Assembly: GCF_002270055.1 (NCBI RefSeq)
Contig: NZ_NIBG01000003.1
Location: forward strand, 168,083 to 232,082
Direction: 5' to 3'
Origin: Anaeromicrobium sediminis
GTDB taxonomy: Bacteria > Bacillota > Clostridia > Peptostreptococcales > Thermotaleaceae
Length of the DNA stretch: 64,000 nt
The number at the start of each line of letters is the position of its first letter. The first letter of the stretch is position 1. The notes under the pieces are model-generated. The model did no database searches and was not told where the DNA came from. It saw nothing but the letters and a program-made list of their open reading frames with translations. The translations under genes and the position numbers were made by a program. This document shows positions 8,588 through 18,376 of this stretch, piece by piece.

Positions 8588-9637
8588 ATGATTATTTATA
8601 AAAAGGATATTACTCTAGTATTCATATTTACTATAGTTATTACAGTTTTATCATTAACTTTATTTAAAAATATAAATAACAACTCAAAACCTTATGTAGT
8701 AGGTGGTTATATACATAAACTTGAAAAACAAAGGAACGGAACAGAGTTATCAAAGTCTGTTATGAAGGAAAATGATAATGATTTTTATAAGGAGAGATTT
8801 GCAAGACCATCTAAAGAACCAGTATTGAAATTAAAGTATGAGTATAAAGGTTATGAGGGGTTATTTAAAGAATTAGAACCTCCATATATTCCCAAAGGAT
8901 ATCCACAAAAATATAATAAACCTAAAGATGTAATTCATGCCTATTATTCCATATTGAAGGATGCAGCAAATATGATAGGATACCATGGAGGGTGTGGCAC
9001 TGTAGGCCGGAGCAGAACTCCTTATCCCTTCGCCTATGAGTTATTAAGTAGTGAAACTAAAAAAGAAATATCCTTAGAAAAATTCAAAGATTCTTTTTCA
9101 GGTGTAGGACATACTACTTTATTAAAATTATATCTAGCATTTCAACCTCCAAATATACCCCTAAATATCCAATATTACATGGCAGAAATTGAAATAATTA
9201 CAGGACCACCTTATTCCAAAGATGAAGAATACAAACCTGAACCTGGCTATTTTGCCTATTACTATGGAATTATTACTACAATATATGATAAAAAAGAAGG
9301 ATGGAAAATAAAATCTGTAGATTATATACCAGAGGATTTTCTTTGTGCTCCATGGCATTTTTGGCAATGGCATAGCAAGGCTCTTGTACAGGCTGTTTAT
9401 GGTAACTGGTATAAAATTATCGATAAAATTGATAAAGTAGAAAAAGAGAATTCATATGTATCAATATATGCAAGTGGAAAAGAGAATGAATACAGATTTG
9501 ATTTTGTAAGACTTACAAATGGTGAAGATATATTACTAAATGAATATATTAAGGTAAATGATAAATGGAAAGAAGTAAACCTTTTAAAACCAGATGATCA
9601 AGATTATAAATTATCTATTCTAAGATTTAAGAAATAA
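8588..9637 (+). CDS. Hypothetical membrane-anchored extracytoplasmic protein
   Basis: 349 residues, ATG at 8588 behind GGGAGGAG. A single hydrophobic segment at about residues 8-27 looks like an uncleaved signal anchor, so the rest should lie outside the membrane. The body is aromatic-rich, with GYHGGCGTVGRSRTPYPF near 132 and APWHFWQWHSKAL near 250. No family was recognised. It stands alone between the sporulation pair and a DUF1737 gene, so context suggests no role. Confidence 0.7.
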   Translation: MIIYKKDITLVFIFTIVITVLSLTLFKNINNNSKPYVVGGYIHKLEKQRNGTELSKSVMKENDNDFYKERFARPSKEPVLKLKYEYKGYEGLFKELEPPYIPKGYPQKYNKPKDVIHAYYSILKDAANMIGYHGGCGTVGRSRTPYPFAYELLSSETKKEISLEKFKDSFSGVGHTTLLKLYLAFQPPNIPLNIQYYMAEIEIITGPPYSKDEEYKPEPGYFAYYYGIITTIYDKKEGWKIKSVDYIPEDFLCAPWHFWQWHSKALVQAVYGNWYKIIDKIDKVEKENSYVSIYASGKENEYRFDFVRLTNGEDILLNEYIKVNDKWKEVNLLKPDDQDYKLSILRFKK

Positions 9638-9826
9638 TACATATAAGTATTGCTACTGCATATAGCATGAGTTTACCAATAATGGTGTGACATATCATGA
9701 ATAATGATCTTTGATAACTGAATAATACGATATTAAAAATAGTTAGAATGCAGGAATAATATGTTATAATCCTCTTATAATTTAATCTAAAGTTGTTATA
9801 TATTGATTATAATAGGGGGAGTTATT

Positions 9827-10009
9827 ATGGAAAAGAAACTTAAATATCGATTAATTACTGGAAAAGATGATGCGAATTTTTGTAAGAGAATTTCTAAATT
9901 ACTTGATGAAGGTTATAAATTATATGGATCTCCTTCATGTACATTTAATGGAGAAGATGTAATTGTGGCACAAGCTGTAATTATTAACGATAATAGTGAG
10001 AAAAAGTAA
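9827..10009 (+). CDS. DUF1737 domain protein
   Basis: 60 residues. The ATG at 9827 is chosen over 9803 because AGGGGGAG lies directly upstream. The sequence KYRLITGKDDANFC and LLDEGYKLYGSPS are typical of DUF1737, a small domain of unknown function. A strong hairpin terminator follows at 10033-10075, so the gene is probably monocistronic. Confidence 0.8.
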   Translation: MEKKLKYRLITGKDDANFCKRISKLLDEGYKLYGSPSCTFNGEDVIVAQAVIINDNSEKK

Positions 10010-10032
10010 ATATTAAAAAATTAATAATTAAT

Positions 10033-10075
10033 AAAAATACCGCATTATTCATAAATGAATTTTACGGTATTTTTA
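10033..10075 (+). terminator. Rho-independent terminator
   Basis: AAAAATACCG pairs with CGGTATTTTT around a loop that itself contains ATTCAT/ATGAAT. It is followed by a T-rich run and ends the DUF1737 gene. Confidence 0.8.
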
Positions 10076-10115
10076 TGTCTTAATCTACACAAGAAATGAA
10101 CAAGGAGGAATTAAA

Positions 10116-10463
10116 ATGTCAGAAATATTTCCAAAAGAAATAATAAATCTTCCAGAAGCAGATATTCCTTTACAAGGACTTAAGGTACATTTATCACAGG
10201 GCGATAATCATCAGATATTATTTATGGAGTTTAGTGAGGATGCTGAACTACCTGAGCATTCACACGAATGCCAATGGGGTATTGTATTAGAAGGGAAAAT
10301 TCAATTGACCATAAATGGAGAAAGAAGAACTTATATGAAAGGTGATAGATACTATATTCAAAGTGGAGTGAAACATTCAGCAAAAATATATGCTGGGTAT
10401 GCAGATGTTACATTCTTTGGTGAAAAGGATAGATATAAGAAAATGGGAGAGAGAAATGAATAG
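10116..10463 (+). CDS. Cupin-domain protein
   Basis: 115 residues, ATG at 10116 after AAGGAGGAA. A single cupin barrel is visible: the first motif ELPEHSHECQWGIVLEG carries the metal-binding His pair and Glu, and the second ends at GVKHSAKIY. Such small cupins bind metals or small ligands. Its stop overlaps the start of the DapF-like gene (10456) by 8 nt, so the two are translationally coupled and probably work on the same compound, perhaps an amino acid derivative. Function is otherwise unknown. Confidence 0.85.
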   Translation: MSEIFPKEIINLPEADIPLQGLKVHLSQGDNHQILFMEFSEDAELPEHSHECQWGIVLEGKIQLTINGERRTYMKGDRYYIQSGVKHSAKIYAGYADVTFFGEKDRYKKMGERNE

Positions 10464-11331
10464 AAATAGGTTTATAAAGTCACATGGTTTAGGAAATGAA
10501 TACATAGTTCTTGATGAAGATAATATTACATTTGAATTGAATGAAAAGGCAATAAAAAGAATATGTAATGTTAATTTTGGCATAGGTTCAGATGGAATTT
10601 TACTAAAAGTTAGTTCTAAAAATGCAGATATTGGTTTAAGAATTTATAATCCTGATGGTTCAGAAGCAGAAAAAAGTGGAAATGGATTAAGGATATTTTG
10701 TAAATACGTTTTTGATTACGGCATAATTAATAAAAAGGAATTAACTGTTGAAACTAAGGGTGGTATAGTAAAGGCTAACATTAAAGAAATAAAAAAGGGT
10801 AAGGCAAATGTAATCACTGTAGATATGGGAAAAGCAATCTTTAAATCTGAATTAATACCTACAAAATATGAAAAAGAAGAAGTTCAAGGTGAAGTTATTT
10901 TATTGGAAGATAAGGAATATAAAATAAATTGTGTTTCAGTAGGGAATCCTCATTGTGTGATTTTGAAAGAAAGCTTAGATATAGATGAAATTAAAAAGTA
11001 TGGAACGAAAATTGAAAATTATCATATGTTCCCTAATAGGATAAATGTACAATTTGCAAAGGTTATAAATAGAAGAGAAGTTGAAGTGTTAATTTGGGAA
11101 AGAGGAGCAGGATTTACATTAGCTTCTGGAAGTTCGTCTTGCGCCGTAGCCAGTATAATGAGGAAAAAAGGATTAATTGAAAATGAAGTAACAATAAAAA
11201 TGATTGGTGGACAATTAAAAATAGAAATAGATGATAATTGGAATATCAGAATGACAGGAGAAGTAAGACAAATATGTGAGGGAATCCTAAGCGATGAATT
11301 GTTAGAAGATATAGAAATGTATGGATTGTAA
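10456..11331 (+). CDS. DapF-like epimerase homologue with Ser/Ser in place of the catalytic Cys pair
   Basis: 291 residues, full length for diaminopimelate epimerase. HGLGNEYIVLD, NPDGSEAEKSGNGLR (about residues 65-80), GNPHC (near 160) and WERGAGFTLASGSSSC (near 213) align with the DapF motifs. The two catalytic positions, normally Cys in xCGNG and ACGTGACA, are AGT (Ser) and TCT (Ser), and the Glu of GAGET is Phe. The His of GNPH and Glu of ERG remain. A classical two-Cys racemisation is therefore unlikely; a different substrate or reaction is inferred. Coupled to the upstream cupin. Confidence 0.8.
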   Translation: MNRNRFIKSHGLGNEYIVLDEDNITFELNEKAIKRICNVNFGIGSDGILLKVSSKNADIGLRIYNPDGSEAEKSGNGLRIFCKYVFDYGIINKKELTVETKGGIVKANIKEIKKGKANVITVDMGKAIFKSELIPTKYEKEEVQGEVILLEDKEYKINCVSVGNPHCVILKESLDIDEIKKYGTKIENYHMFPNRINVQFAKVINRREVEVLIWERGAGFTLASGSSSCAVASIMRKKGLIENEVTIKMIGGQLKIEIDDNWNIRMTGEVRQICEGILSDELLEDIEMYGL

Positions 11332-11458
11332 AACAAAGGATAGAGTATGTTTTAACATAGTGACTATAGAAGGACAATATGACAAAGAAAGAATGAAACT
11401 TTTTATAGTGAATGAAGACCTAGGATTTTAACATTATGAAAATACTGGAGGGATTAAA

Positions 11459-11632
11459 TTGAGTAGAATGAAATGGTTAGCAGGCTTCTTGCCTTTAATT
11501 ATATATATTGCTATAATATCAACTTTTGAATTAACTAGTAGGACTAAGGAAATCATTATTTTTGTTATATTAGGAGTAAATCTTTTAGTACACTTATATA
11601 GAAAGAAAAAAAGAAAAACGAATGGATTTTAG
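11459..11632 (+). CDS. Small two-helix membrane protein
   Basis: 57 residues from TTG 11459, preceded by GGAGGG. Hydrophobic segments at about residues 8-23 (LAGFLPLIIYIAIISTF) and 32-46 (IIIFVILGVNLLVHL) are separated by a charged turn (ELTSRTKE), and the tail is strongly basic. No family was recognised. The well-placed ribosome binding site and clean topology favour a real gene over chance. Confidence 0.5.
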   Translation: MSRMKWLAGFLPLIIYIAIISTFELTSRTKEIIIFVILGVNLLVHLYRKKKRKTNGF

Positions 11633-11696
11633 GATATAAAGCAGACAAGTAGCATTTTAGATTATGATAAATTATTTTAAGGGAGGAGTTTTAGTT

Positions 11697-11888
11697 TTGA
11701 AAACAGATATTATAAAATAACAATATAATTCAGTGTCATTTTTTTATAATATTTTATATTCAGGCTATGATAGTAATGTTTTAGAGGATGCTTTTATAAA
11801 TGAGCATAAAAGAATATTAGATACACTACAAATAGGTTCAAAAATATTAGATAGTTCCTGTGGCAATGGATTAGATGCCAAAAACTAA
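11697..11888 (+). pseudogene. Truncated class-I SAM methyltransferase
   Basis: After GGGAGGAG, a TTG at 11697 opens LKTDIIK, then an in-frame TAA (11718-11720), then continues in the same frame to SGYDSNVLEDAF and GSKILDSSCGNGLDAK before stopping at 11888. ILDSSCGNG is motif I of SAM-dependent methyltransferases. With an early nonsense codon and everything after motif I missing, the gene is dead. Confidence 0.7.
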
Positions 11889-11908
11889 ATTTTTAAGGGG
11901 GTAAGGAT

Positions 11909-12784
11909 TTGAAAAGAGTGTTACTATTAGTTATGGTAGGAGTTTTAACTCTTATATTTATTAGTTGCACAATAGAGGAAACTACTAGTTTAGATAATGG
12001 GCATATAAAAAATATAGAAAAAAAGTATAAAGATGATAATAATATAGATTATATTACTGATGAAAACGCAGATATCTTGTTTAAAGAATTGTTTGGTATA
12101 AGAAATTTAGTTATGCATAAGGTCTATAGAGATAAGAAAAGTATGAATATTGATATATATTTTAATGAGAACGTGGAAAGAAACGAAATTGACAATATTA
12201 AAAAGTTTATAATGAAAGTTTTCATATTAAAGAGAACATACAAATATACTGCATTTCCATATTCAAATGTATTTAATAGGAATATAGATTGGGATAGAGT
12301 AATCTTTAAAATTTTCATTAATGAAACAAAAATTATTGAACACAAGTTTAATCAAATTAGTTCTGGTAAATTAGAGTCTAATTATTATGAGAATACTCAT
12401 ATAGAATTACCATCAAGAATTGTAGAAAATTCAAATATGAAGACTTTTTCAAGAAAAGTTAGAGGCAAATATTGGGGGATAAAAGATGTAGTATTTGAAA
12501 AACTCTACAAAGGGAATGTGCTATTAATCAAGTTGAAAGGAAAGAAAGTTTATAAAGATAGAGATATTCAAAAAATCAGAGAGTTAGTTGAAATGCATTT
12601 AGCTACTCAATTAGAAAATGAAGATGAAGATACATATGGAATGAATATTAATTACTTAGGGATAATAATACAATTATATTCTGATGATGAAAAGTATTAT
12701 GAAGAAACATATCATAATGGACAGAATAAAAAGTATTGGTTTAGTGAATATTGGGGAAATCATAGATTTTTTAATTTTCAATAA
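11909..12784 (+). CDS. Hypothetical lipoprotein
   Basis: 291 residues from TTG 11909 after AAGGGGG. The N-terminus is a lipoprotein signal: KR, a hydrophobic core (VLLLVMVGVLTLIF) and the lipobox ISC at about residue 20, so the mature protein should be anchored on the outer face of the membrane. The remainder is charged and hydrophilic, with no recognised domain. An 18-bp terminator hairpin follows, indicating a single-gene unit. Confidence 0.7.
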   Translation: MKRVLLLVMVGVLTLIFISCTIEETTSLDNGHIKNIEKKYKDDNNIDYITDENADILFKELFGIRNLVMHKVYRDKKSMNIDIYFNENVERNEIDNIKKFIMKVFILKRTYKYTAFPYSNVFNRNIDWDRVIFKIFINETKIIEHKFNQISSGKLESNYYENTHIELPSRIVENSNMKTFSRKVRGKYWGIKDVVFEKLYKGNVLLIKLKGKKVYKDRDIQKIRELVEMHLATQLENEDEDTYGMNINYLGIIIQLYSDDEKYYEETYHNGQNKKYWFSEYWGNHRFFNFQ

Positions 12785-12844
12785 GGAGATAACTTGGATC
12801 ATTCCATGCAAAATGAAAAAATAGATTTAAATTAAAATGAATGA

Positions 12845-12901
12845 AGAGCATAGGTTTTAATCGAAGTAAAATAGATTAAAACCTATGCTCTAATTTTTTT
12901 A
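12845..12901 (+). terminator. Strong rho-independent terminator
   Basis: A perfect 18-bp stem (12845-12862 with 12874-12891) around an 11-nt loop, followed by AATTTTTTT, ends the lipoprotein gene. The next 200 nt, up to the GNAT at 13107, contain no convincing gene. Confidence 0.9.
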
Positions 12902-13106
12902 AAAAAGTGTGATAGAATTGTAAATATATAGAAATCCAATGCTATTATCTAAATGGCATCCAACATGGAATGATGAGAACAAAACTTATAGATTTAATTA
13001 CTGGAGGAAAATAAATAGTATTAAAACATGAACTTATTCCTTTATATCATTTAGGTATTTAAAATAATAAGAAAAAGTATTTATTGAACTAGGAAAGGAG
13101 CTAAAA

Positions 13107-13631
13107 ATGGAATTTAGAAAGCTTTTAAAAGAAGAAAATATAAGATTGAGCGAAATAGATCGAAGTGAAGTTGTGGAAAGAATATGTCTCCATAAAGATG
13201 GACAACTAATAATTAAAGAAGAATTTTACCATATAAAGGGCTGGCATGAAAAAGAACTACAAGACTATATTGAAATATTACATGACATATCCGATAGAGG
13301 AGGCACAATCTATGGTGCTTTTGAGGGTGCCGAGATTTGTGGAATTGCAGCTTTAGATAGTCAGTTTTTCGGTATAAATAATGAATATTTGAAGTTTGAT
13401 AAACTCTATGTAAGCAAGAATTATAGGGGAAAGGGGATAGGAACAGAGTTAGTTAAACTTGTTCGAAAGAAGGCACTAGAAATGGGAGCTAAAAAACTCT
13501 ATATTTCAGCAACTCCATTTGAGAATACAGTTAGATTTTATATGGGAGTAGGTTGTACACTTGCAGAAGAATTTATCAAGGAAATGCACGATTTAGAGCC
13601 GGAAGATATACACTTAGAGTTAAAACTTTAA
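13107..13631 (+). CDS. GNAT-family N-acetyltransferase
   Basis: 174 residues, ATG at 13107 behind AGGAAAGGAG. FDKLYVSKNYRGKGIGTELV (about residues 91-110) is motif A, and SATPFENTVRFYMGVG near 130-145 is the motif B region. The N-terminal HKDGQLIIKEEFYHIKGW resembles a known subgroup of small GNATs. Substrate unknown. The roughly 260 nt downstream (13632-13890) hold only a degraded copy of the GTGGAC hairpin and promoter-like AT-rich sequence. Confidence 0.87.
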   Translation: MEFRKLLKEENIRLSEIDRSEVVERICLHKDGQLIIKEEFYHIKGWHEKELQDYIEILHDISDRGGTIYGAFEGAEICGIAALDSQFFGINNEYLKFDKLYVSKNYRGKGIGTELVKLVRKKALEMGAKKLYISATPFENTVRFYMGVGCTLAEEFIKEMHDLEPEDIHLELKL

Positions 13632-13890
13632 AGCTAAGAACATTAGTGGAAATCACTAAGTAAATATAGTGTTAGTAGAAGATAGGGATTAATATGTAAT
13701 TTGAAATATGGAAATAAATATTTAAATTCCATTAGAGTTTCCTTTCACTGGACTTCAACTAACATAATATTTACAGACAGGCTACGAAAATCATGTGGAC
13801 CGTTGCAATTAGAGTGATGTTTTATAGGGGAATATGATAATTCGCAATTATCATATATTGAAGTGAAGCTATTATATTGGAGGATCTTTT

Positions 13891-14430
13891 ATGGATATAC
13901 AAAAGCAAATTAGAATAATTGAAGTTGTTCCACATAATTCAGAATGGAAAGAGGAATATGAAAAAGAAGCAAAAAAAATCTATAGCATAATGGGTAATGA
14001 GATAGCTGAAATTCACCATATCGGAAGCACATCTATTCCTAATATATATGCAAAACCAATAATAGATATTTTGATTGGTGTAAAAGATATTAAAAATGTT
14101 GATAAATATAATAACGAAATGGAGAAGTTAGGATACATAGCAAAGGGTGAATATGGAATATTAGGTCGTAGATTTTTTCTAAAAGGGCTATATAATAGAA
14201 CTCATCATTTACATGTATTTCAAATAGGAAATCCAGAAATAAAGAGGCATTTGAATTTTAGAGATTATATGTTAGTGCATTCAAAAGAGGCAGAAGACTA
14301 TGAAAAATTGAAAAAAGAGTTAGCTATAAAGTTTAGGTATGATAATGAGGGCTATTGTAATGGGAAGAATGACTTTATAAAAGATATAGATAAAAAGGCA
14401 GAAGAATGGGCAAAAACAAGAATTAAATAA
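13891..14430 (+). CDS. GrpB family protein (UPF0157)
   Basis: 179 residues, ATG at 13891 after TGGAGGA. The family signature IHHIGSTSIPNIYAKPIIDI (about residues 40-60) and the later THHLHVFQIGNPEIKRHLNF are clear. GrpB proteins have a nucleotidyltransferase-like fold and are often linked with dephospho-CoA kinase-like domains, but the function of the stand-alone form is unsettled. A methyltransferase gene follows after 50 nt. Confidence 0.88.
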   Translation: MDIQKQIRIIEVVPHNSEWKEEYEKEAKKIYSIMGNEIAEIHHIGSTSIPNIYAKPIIDILIGVKDIKNVDKYNNEMEKLGYIAKGEYGILGRRFFLKGLYNRTHHLHVFQIGNPEIKRHLNFRDYMLVHSKEAEDYEKLKKELAIKFRYDNEGYCNGKNDFIKDIDKKAEEWAKTRIK

Positions 14431-14480
14431 TATTTTAACTTGGATGAAAATTATTAAGGAAGATAATTAGGAGGACAAAA

Positions 14481-15071
14481 GTGAAAATTAAGGACCAAAA
14501 AGAATTCTTTAATAAGAATTTTAAAAAATGGGCTGAGAACATGAGTGAAGAACGGATTAATATTGCAAAGAAGTCTATAGAATTACTGGACATATCAGAA
14601 AATAAATCAGTACTTGATGTGGGATGCGGAACGGGAATTTTATATTATGTATTAGAAGATAAAAGATTAAAAAAATATCTTGGGTTAGATATTTCAGAAA
14701 AAATGTTAGAAGAATTAAAAAGAACATTTCCTGATGCAGATACAATATGTATGGATTTTGATGAAAGAGTAGAAATAAATGACAAGTTTGATTACATCAT
14801 CATATTTAATAGTATTCCTCATTTTGAGAATATGAATATAGTGTTTGAAAATGCAGCAAACCTATTAAATAATAATGGGAAATTTTCAATAATACATGCT
14901 AGAACACGAGAAGGACTAAAAGAACATCATAGAAGAATTGGATATAATTTAGGAAGAGAGGCAATACCTACTGACGTGGTTTTAAAGGAATTAAGTGAAA
15001 AGTATAATTTTAGTCAAATACATATACAGGATGAAGATTTCTTTTATTTTAGCTGTATTAAAGATAGTTAG
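14481..15071 (+). CDS. Class-I SAM-dependent methyltransferase
   Basis: 196 residues from GTG 14481 after AGGAGGAC. Motif I SVLDVGCGTGIL lies near residue 50, the acidic post-I residue in GLDISEKM near 76, and FDYIIIFNSIPHF near 105 is motif II. The fold is complete and cytosolic. The methyl acceptor cannot be told. It shares direction with grpB and may be co-transcribed. Confidence 0.87.
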   Translation: MKIKDQKEFFNKNFKKWAENMSEERINIAKKSIELLDISENKSVLDVGCGTGILYYVLEDKRLKKYLGLDISEKMLEELKRTFPDADTICMDFDERVEINDKFDYIIIFNSIPHFENMNIVFENAANLLNNNGKFSIIHARTREGLKEHHRRIGYNLGREAIPTDVVLKELSEKYNFSQIHIQDEDFFYFSCIKDS

Positions 15072-15150
15072 ATATAACTTGTAGATATACGAACTATAAG
15101 ATATTAAATTTATTAAAAATACGAAATGGGACGAAAATAAAAATAAATAA

Positions 15151-15179
15151 TTGACACAATGTTAAGGTGATGCTATTAT
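15151..15179 (+). promoter_or_regulatory. SigA-type promoter of the pfl operon
   Basis: TTGACA at 15151-15156 and TATTAT at 15174-15179 are separated by exactly 17 nt. Transcription would begin around 15186, just ahead of the ZTP riboswitch. Confidence 0.75.
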
Positions 15180-15211
15180 AAACCTATAAAATATTACTTT
15201 AGTTTATTGTA

Positions 15212-15309
15212 GTGAATCACATGACTGGCGGAAGTGGAATTAACCACATGGAGTGTGATTTGAATGAATGCCGACCGCCTGGGCAACTATGTCCGGGGGG
15301 TTTTTTATT
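15212..15309 (+). promoter_or_regulatory. ZTP (pfl) riboswitch with intrinsic terminator
   Basis: P1 is formed by AATCACA (15215-15221) and TGTGATT (15254-15260). The conserved GACTGGCGG, the GTGG/CCAC helix and GGAG follow, then GCCGACCGCCTGGGCA, whose CCGC can pair with GCGG as a pseudoknot. The 3' half overlaps a stem closing on TCCGGGGGG and a T-run. This matches the pfl motif that senses ZTP/ZMP when 10-formyl-folate is short and then permits transcription. It lies directly before pflB. Confidence 0.92.
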
Positions 15310-15362
15310 ATTTTTTGGAATAAATACCGGACTTGATAATTTTAAATCAAGGAGGCATTTTT

Positions 15363-17612
15363 ATGTTTAAAAGAGAATGGGCAGGATTCAATGAAGGAAA
15401 TTGGCAAGAGGAAATAGACGTAAGAGACTTTATTGTTAAGAACTACACTCCATATGATGGAGATGAAAGTTTCTTAGCGAAACCAACTGAAAAAACTAAT
15501 AAGGTTTGGGAAAAAGCTCATGCTTTAATTATTAAAGAAATTAAAGATGGAATAATAGATGTGGAGGTTAACAAAGTTGCAGGAATTAACAACTTTGCAC
15601 CAGGGTATATAGATAAAGATAACGAAACAATTGTTGGTCTTCAAACGGATGAACCACTTAAGAGAATCATTAACCCCTATGGTGGATACAGAATGGTTGA
15701 AAACTCATTAAAGTCATATGGATTTGAGATTAACCCTAATATATCTAAACATTTTAATGAATATAGAAAAACTCATAACCAGGGTGTATTTGATGCTTAT
15801 ACTAAAGAAACAAAATTAGCAAGGAATGTTGGTCTTTTAACGGGCCTTCCAGATGCTTATGGTAGAGGACGAATCATAGGTGACTACAGAAGAATAGCCC
15901 TTTATGGTATTGATTTCTTAATACAGAAAAAACAGAAAGACTTATCTGAAGCTCTAGGACCTGCTAGTGAAGAGTTAATTAGACATAGGGAAGAAATTTC
16001 AGAACAAATCAGAGCATTAAATGAAATTAAAAAAATGGCTGCTTCTTACGGTATAGATATTTCTAAGCCAGCTGAAAATGCACAAGAAGCTGTTCAATTC
16101 CTATATATGGGATATCTAGCTGCTGTTAAAGAAAACAACGGTGCTGCTATGTCTCTTGGTAGAAACACAGCATTCTTAGACTGTTTCATAGAAAGAGATC
16201 TGAAGAATGGAGTTCTAACTGAAGAAGAGGCTCAAGGGCTTATAGATCAATTTGTTATCAAATTAAGGTTAGTAAGACATTTAAGAACTTCAGAATACAA
16301 TGACTTATTCGCTGGAGATCCTAACTGGATTACAGAGGCTATGGGTGGTATAGGTATCAATGGTAAGCATCATGTAACCAAAACTGCTTACAGATTCTTA
16401 CACACATTAACTAATTTAAGTCCAGCTCCAGAACCGAACATGACTGTACTATGGTCTGAAAACCTACCTGAAAAATTTAAAAAGTACTGTACGTATATGT
16501 CTATTAAAACAGGTGCAATTCAATATGAAAATGATGATATAATGAGACCAATTTACGGTGACGACTACGCTATCGCTTGCTGTGTATCTGGAATGCAAGT
16601 GGGTAAGGAAATGCAGTTTTTTGGAGCAAGGGCTAACCTTGCTAAAGCACTTCTTTACGCTATTAACGGTGGTGTAGATGAAATTCGACTTGATAAGGAA
16701 GGGAACAGAATTACTGTTATTCCTGGAATAGAAAAAATGGAAGATGAAGTTCTTGATTTTAATAAAGTTAAGAAAAGCTTCTGGAAAGTAATTGAGTATA
16801 TTGCTGAGTTATATGTTGATACAATGAACACTATCCACTATATGCATGATAAGTACGCTTATGAAGCAGGGCAATTAGCATTACACGATTCTGAAATACA
16901 CAGATATATGGCATTTGGTATAGCTGGCATCTCAATTGTAGCTGATAGTTTAAGTGCTTTGAAGTACGCTAAAGTTAAACCAATAAGAAATGAAGAAGGA
17001 ATAGCTGTTGATTTTGAAATTATAGGTGACTTCCCTAAATACGGTAATGATGATGATAGGGTTGATGAATTAGCCATATTAGTTGTTAAGAAGTTTACTA
17101 CTGAACTTAAGAAGCATAAAACTTACAGAAATGCTGAGCATACTCTATCTGCTTTAACAATTACATCTAACGTAGTTTATGGTAAGAAGACTGGTGCTAC
17201 ACCAGATGGAAGAAAAGCTGGAGAACCTCTAGCACCAGGGGCTAATCCAATGCATGGACGAGATGAAAATGGTGCTTTAGCTTCATTAAACTCTGTAGCT
17301 AAAATCCCATATAGAGAGTGGTGTCAAGATGGTATTTCTAACACATTCTCAATAGTGCCTGATGCATTAGGAAAGACTGAAGAGGATAGAATAAATAACT
17401 TAGTAAATATTATGGATGGATACTTCGCTCAAAGCGCATTTCATTTAAATGTTAACGTGTTAAACAGAGAAACACTAATGGATGCTATGGAAAACCCAGA
17501 AAAATATCCAACGCTAACTATTAGAGTTTCTGGATATGCTGTTAACTTCAACAGATTAACAAAATCTCAACAGCTTGAAGTAATAAGCAGAACATTCCAT
17601 GAAACTATGTAA
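15363..17612 (+). CDS. pflB: Formate C-acetyltransferase (pyruvate formate-lyase)
   Basis: 749 residues; ATG 15363 is chosen because AAGGAGG sits 7 nt upstream and MFKREWAGF is typical. The enzyme converts pyruvate and CoA into acetyl-CoA and formate by a glycyl-radical mechanism. The adjacent catalytic cysteines lie in [12 protein letters not shown] (about residues 400-411), and the radical glycine is in [11 protein letters not shown] near the C-terminus. A cytosolic, oxygen-sensitive anaerobic enzyme. pflA follows after 18 nt. Expression should be controlled by the upstream ZTP riboswitch, linking formate supply to purine synthesis. Confidence 0.97.
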   Translation: MFKREWAGFNEGNWQEEIDVRDFIVKNYTPYDGDESFLAKPTEKTNKVWEKAHALIIKEIKDGIIDVEVNKVAGINNFAPGYIDKDNETIVGLQTDEPLKRIINPYGGYRMVENSLKSYGFEINPNISKHFNEYRKTHNQGVFDAYTKETKLARNVGLLTGLPDAYGRGRIIGDYRRIALYGIDFLIQKKQKDLSEALGPASEELIRHREEISEQIRALNEIKKMAASYGIDISKPAENAQEAVQFLYMGYLAAVKENNGAAMSLGRNTAFLDCFIERDLKNGVLTEEEAQGLIDQFVIKLRLVRHLRTSEYNDLFAGDPNWITEAMGGIGINGKHHVTKTAYRFLHTLTNLSPAPEPNMTVLWSENLPEKFKKYCTYMSIKTGAIQYENDDIMRPIYGDDYAIACCVSGMQVGKEMQFFGARANLAKALLYAINGGVDEIRLDKEGNRITVIPGIEKMEDEVLDFNKVKKSFWKVIEYIAELYVDTMNTIHYMHDKYAYEAGQLALHDSEIHRYMAFGIAGISIVADSLSALKYAKVKPIRNEEGIAVDFEIIGDFPKYGNDDDRVDELAILVVKKFTTELKKHKTYRNAEHTLSALTITSNVVYGKKTGATPDGRKAGEPLAPGANPMHGRDENGALASLNSVAKIPYREWCQDGISNTFSIVPDALGKTEEDRINNLVNIMDGYFAQSAFHLNVNVLNRETLMDAMENPEKYPTLTIRVSGYAVNFNRLTKSQQLEVISRTFHETM

Positions 17613-17630
17613 TGAAAGAAGGGGATATTC

Positions 17631-18338
17631 ATGCTAGGGAAAATCCATTCTATAGAAACTTTAGGACTTAAGGATGGTCCAGGTATAAGATTTGTAGTAT
17701 TTTTTCAGGGGTGTAAACTAAGGTGTGCATATTGTCATAACCCAGATACATGGATTTTAAATGAAGGAAAAGATATGTCTGCCGAAGAACTTTTACAAAA
17801 AGCATTAAGGTTTAAGCCATATTTTGAAAGATCAGGAGGGGGCATTACATGCTCTGGAGGGGATCCACTTTTACAGCCGGAATTTTTAATAAAGTTTCTT
17901 AAGCTTTGCAAAGAACATGGATTGCATACTACTGTAGACACGGCGGGTTTTGGCTTAGGAAATTATGAAGAAATCTTAAAATATACGGATTTGGTAATTC
18001 TTGATGTTAAACATGTAAACAGAAAGGGATATAGAGAACTTGTTAGAGGGAATATTGAAGAGTTTAGGAGATTTACTGAGGTTTTAAGAAAATCTAATGT
18101 AAATTTATGGATTAGACATGTAGTTGTACCAGGAATAACTGATGGAGAAAAACATATTAGTGAGTTAAAAGAATTAATCAGTGAGTTTCATAATGTAGAA
18201 AAAATAGAACTACTTCCTTATCATACTCTTGGGGTAAATAAATATGAAATTATGGGTATACCATATAGATTACAAGGAATTAAACCCATGTGTAGAGAAA
18301 AAATTAAGACAATGGAAGATATACTTATAAGTGCTTAA
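17631..18338 (+). CDS. pflA: Pyruvate formate-lyase activating enzyme
   Basis: 235 residues, ATG at 17631 after AAGGGGA. The radical-SAM motif GCKLRCAYCHNPDTW (about residues 28-42) supplies the CxxxCxxC ligands of the 4Fe-4S cluster. GGGITCSGGDPLLQPEF (about 65-82) and the later IRHVVVPGITDGE fit PflA. It cleaves SAM and abstracts hydrogen from the PflB glycine. It is the second gene of the pfl operon, closed by the terminator at 18377-18428. Confidence 0.96.
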   Translation: MLGKIHSIETLGLKDGPGIRFVVFFQGCKLRCAYCHNPDTWILNEGKDMSAEELLQKALRFKPYFERSGGGITCSGGDPLLQPEFLIKFLKLCKEHGLHTTVDTAGFGLGNYEEILKYTDLVILDVKHVNRKGYRELVRGNIEEFRRFTEVLRKSNVNLWIRHVVVPGITDGEKHISELKELISEFHNVEKIELLPYHTLGVNKYEIMGIPYRLQGIKPMCREKIKTMEDILISA

Positions 18339-18376
18339 TAAATATATAGTTTAATAAACCTAGTACATTTAAATTG

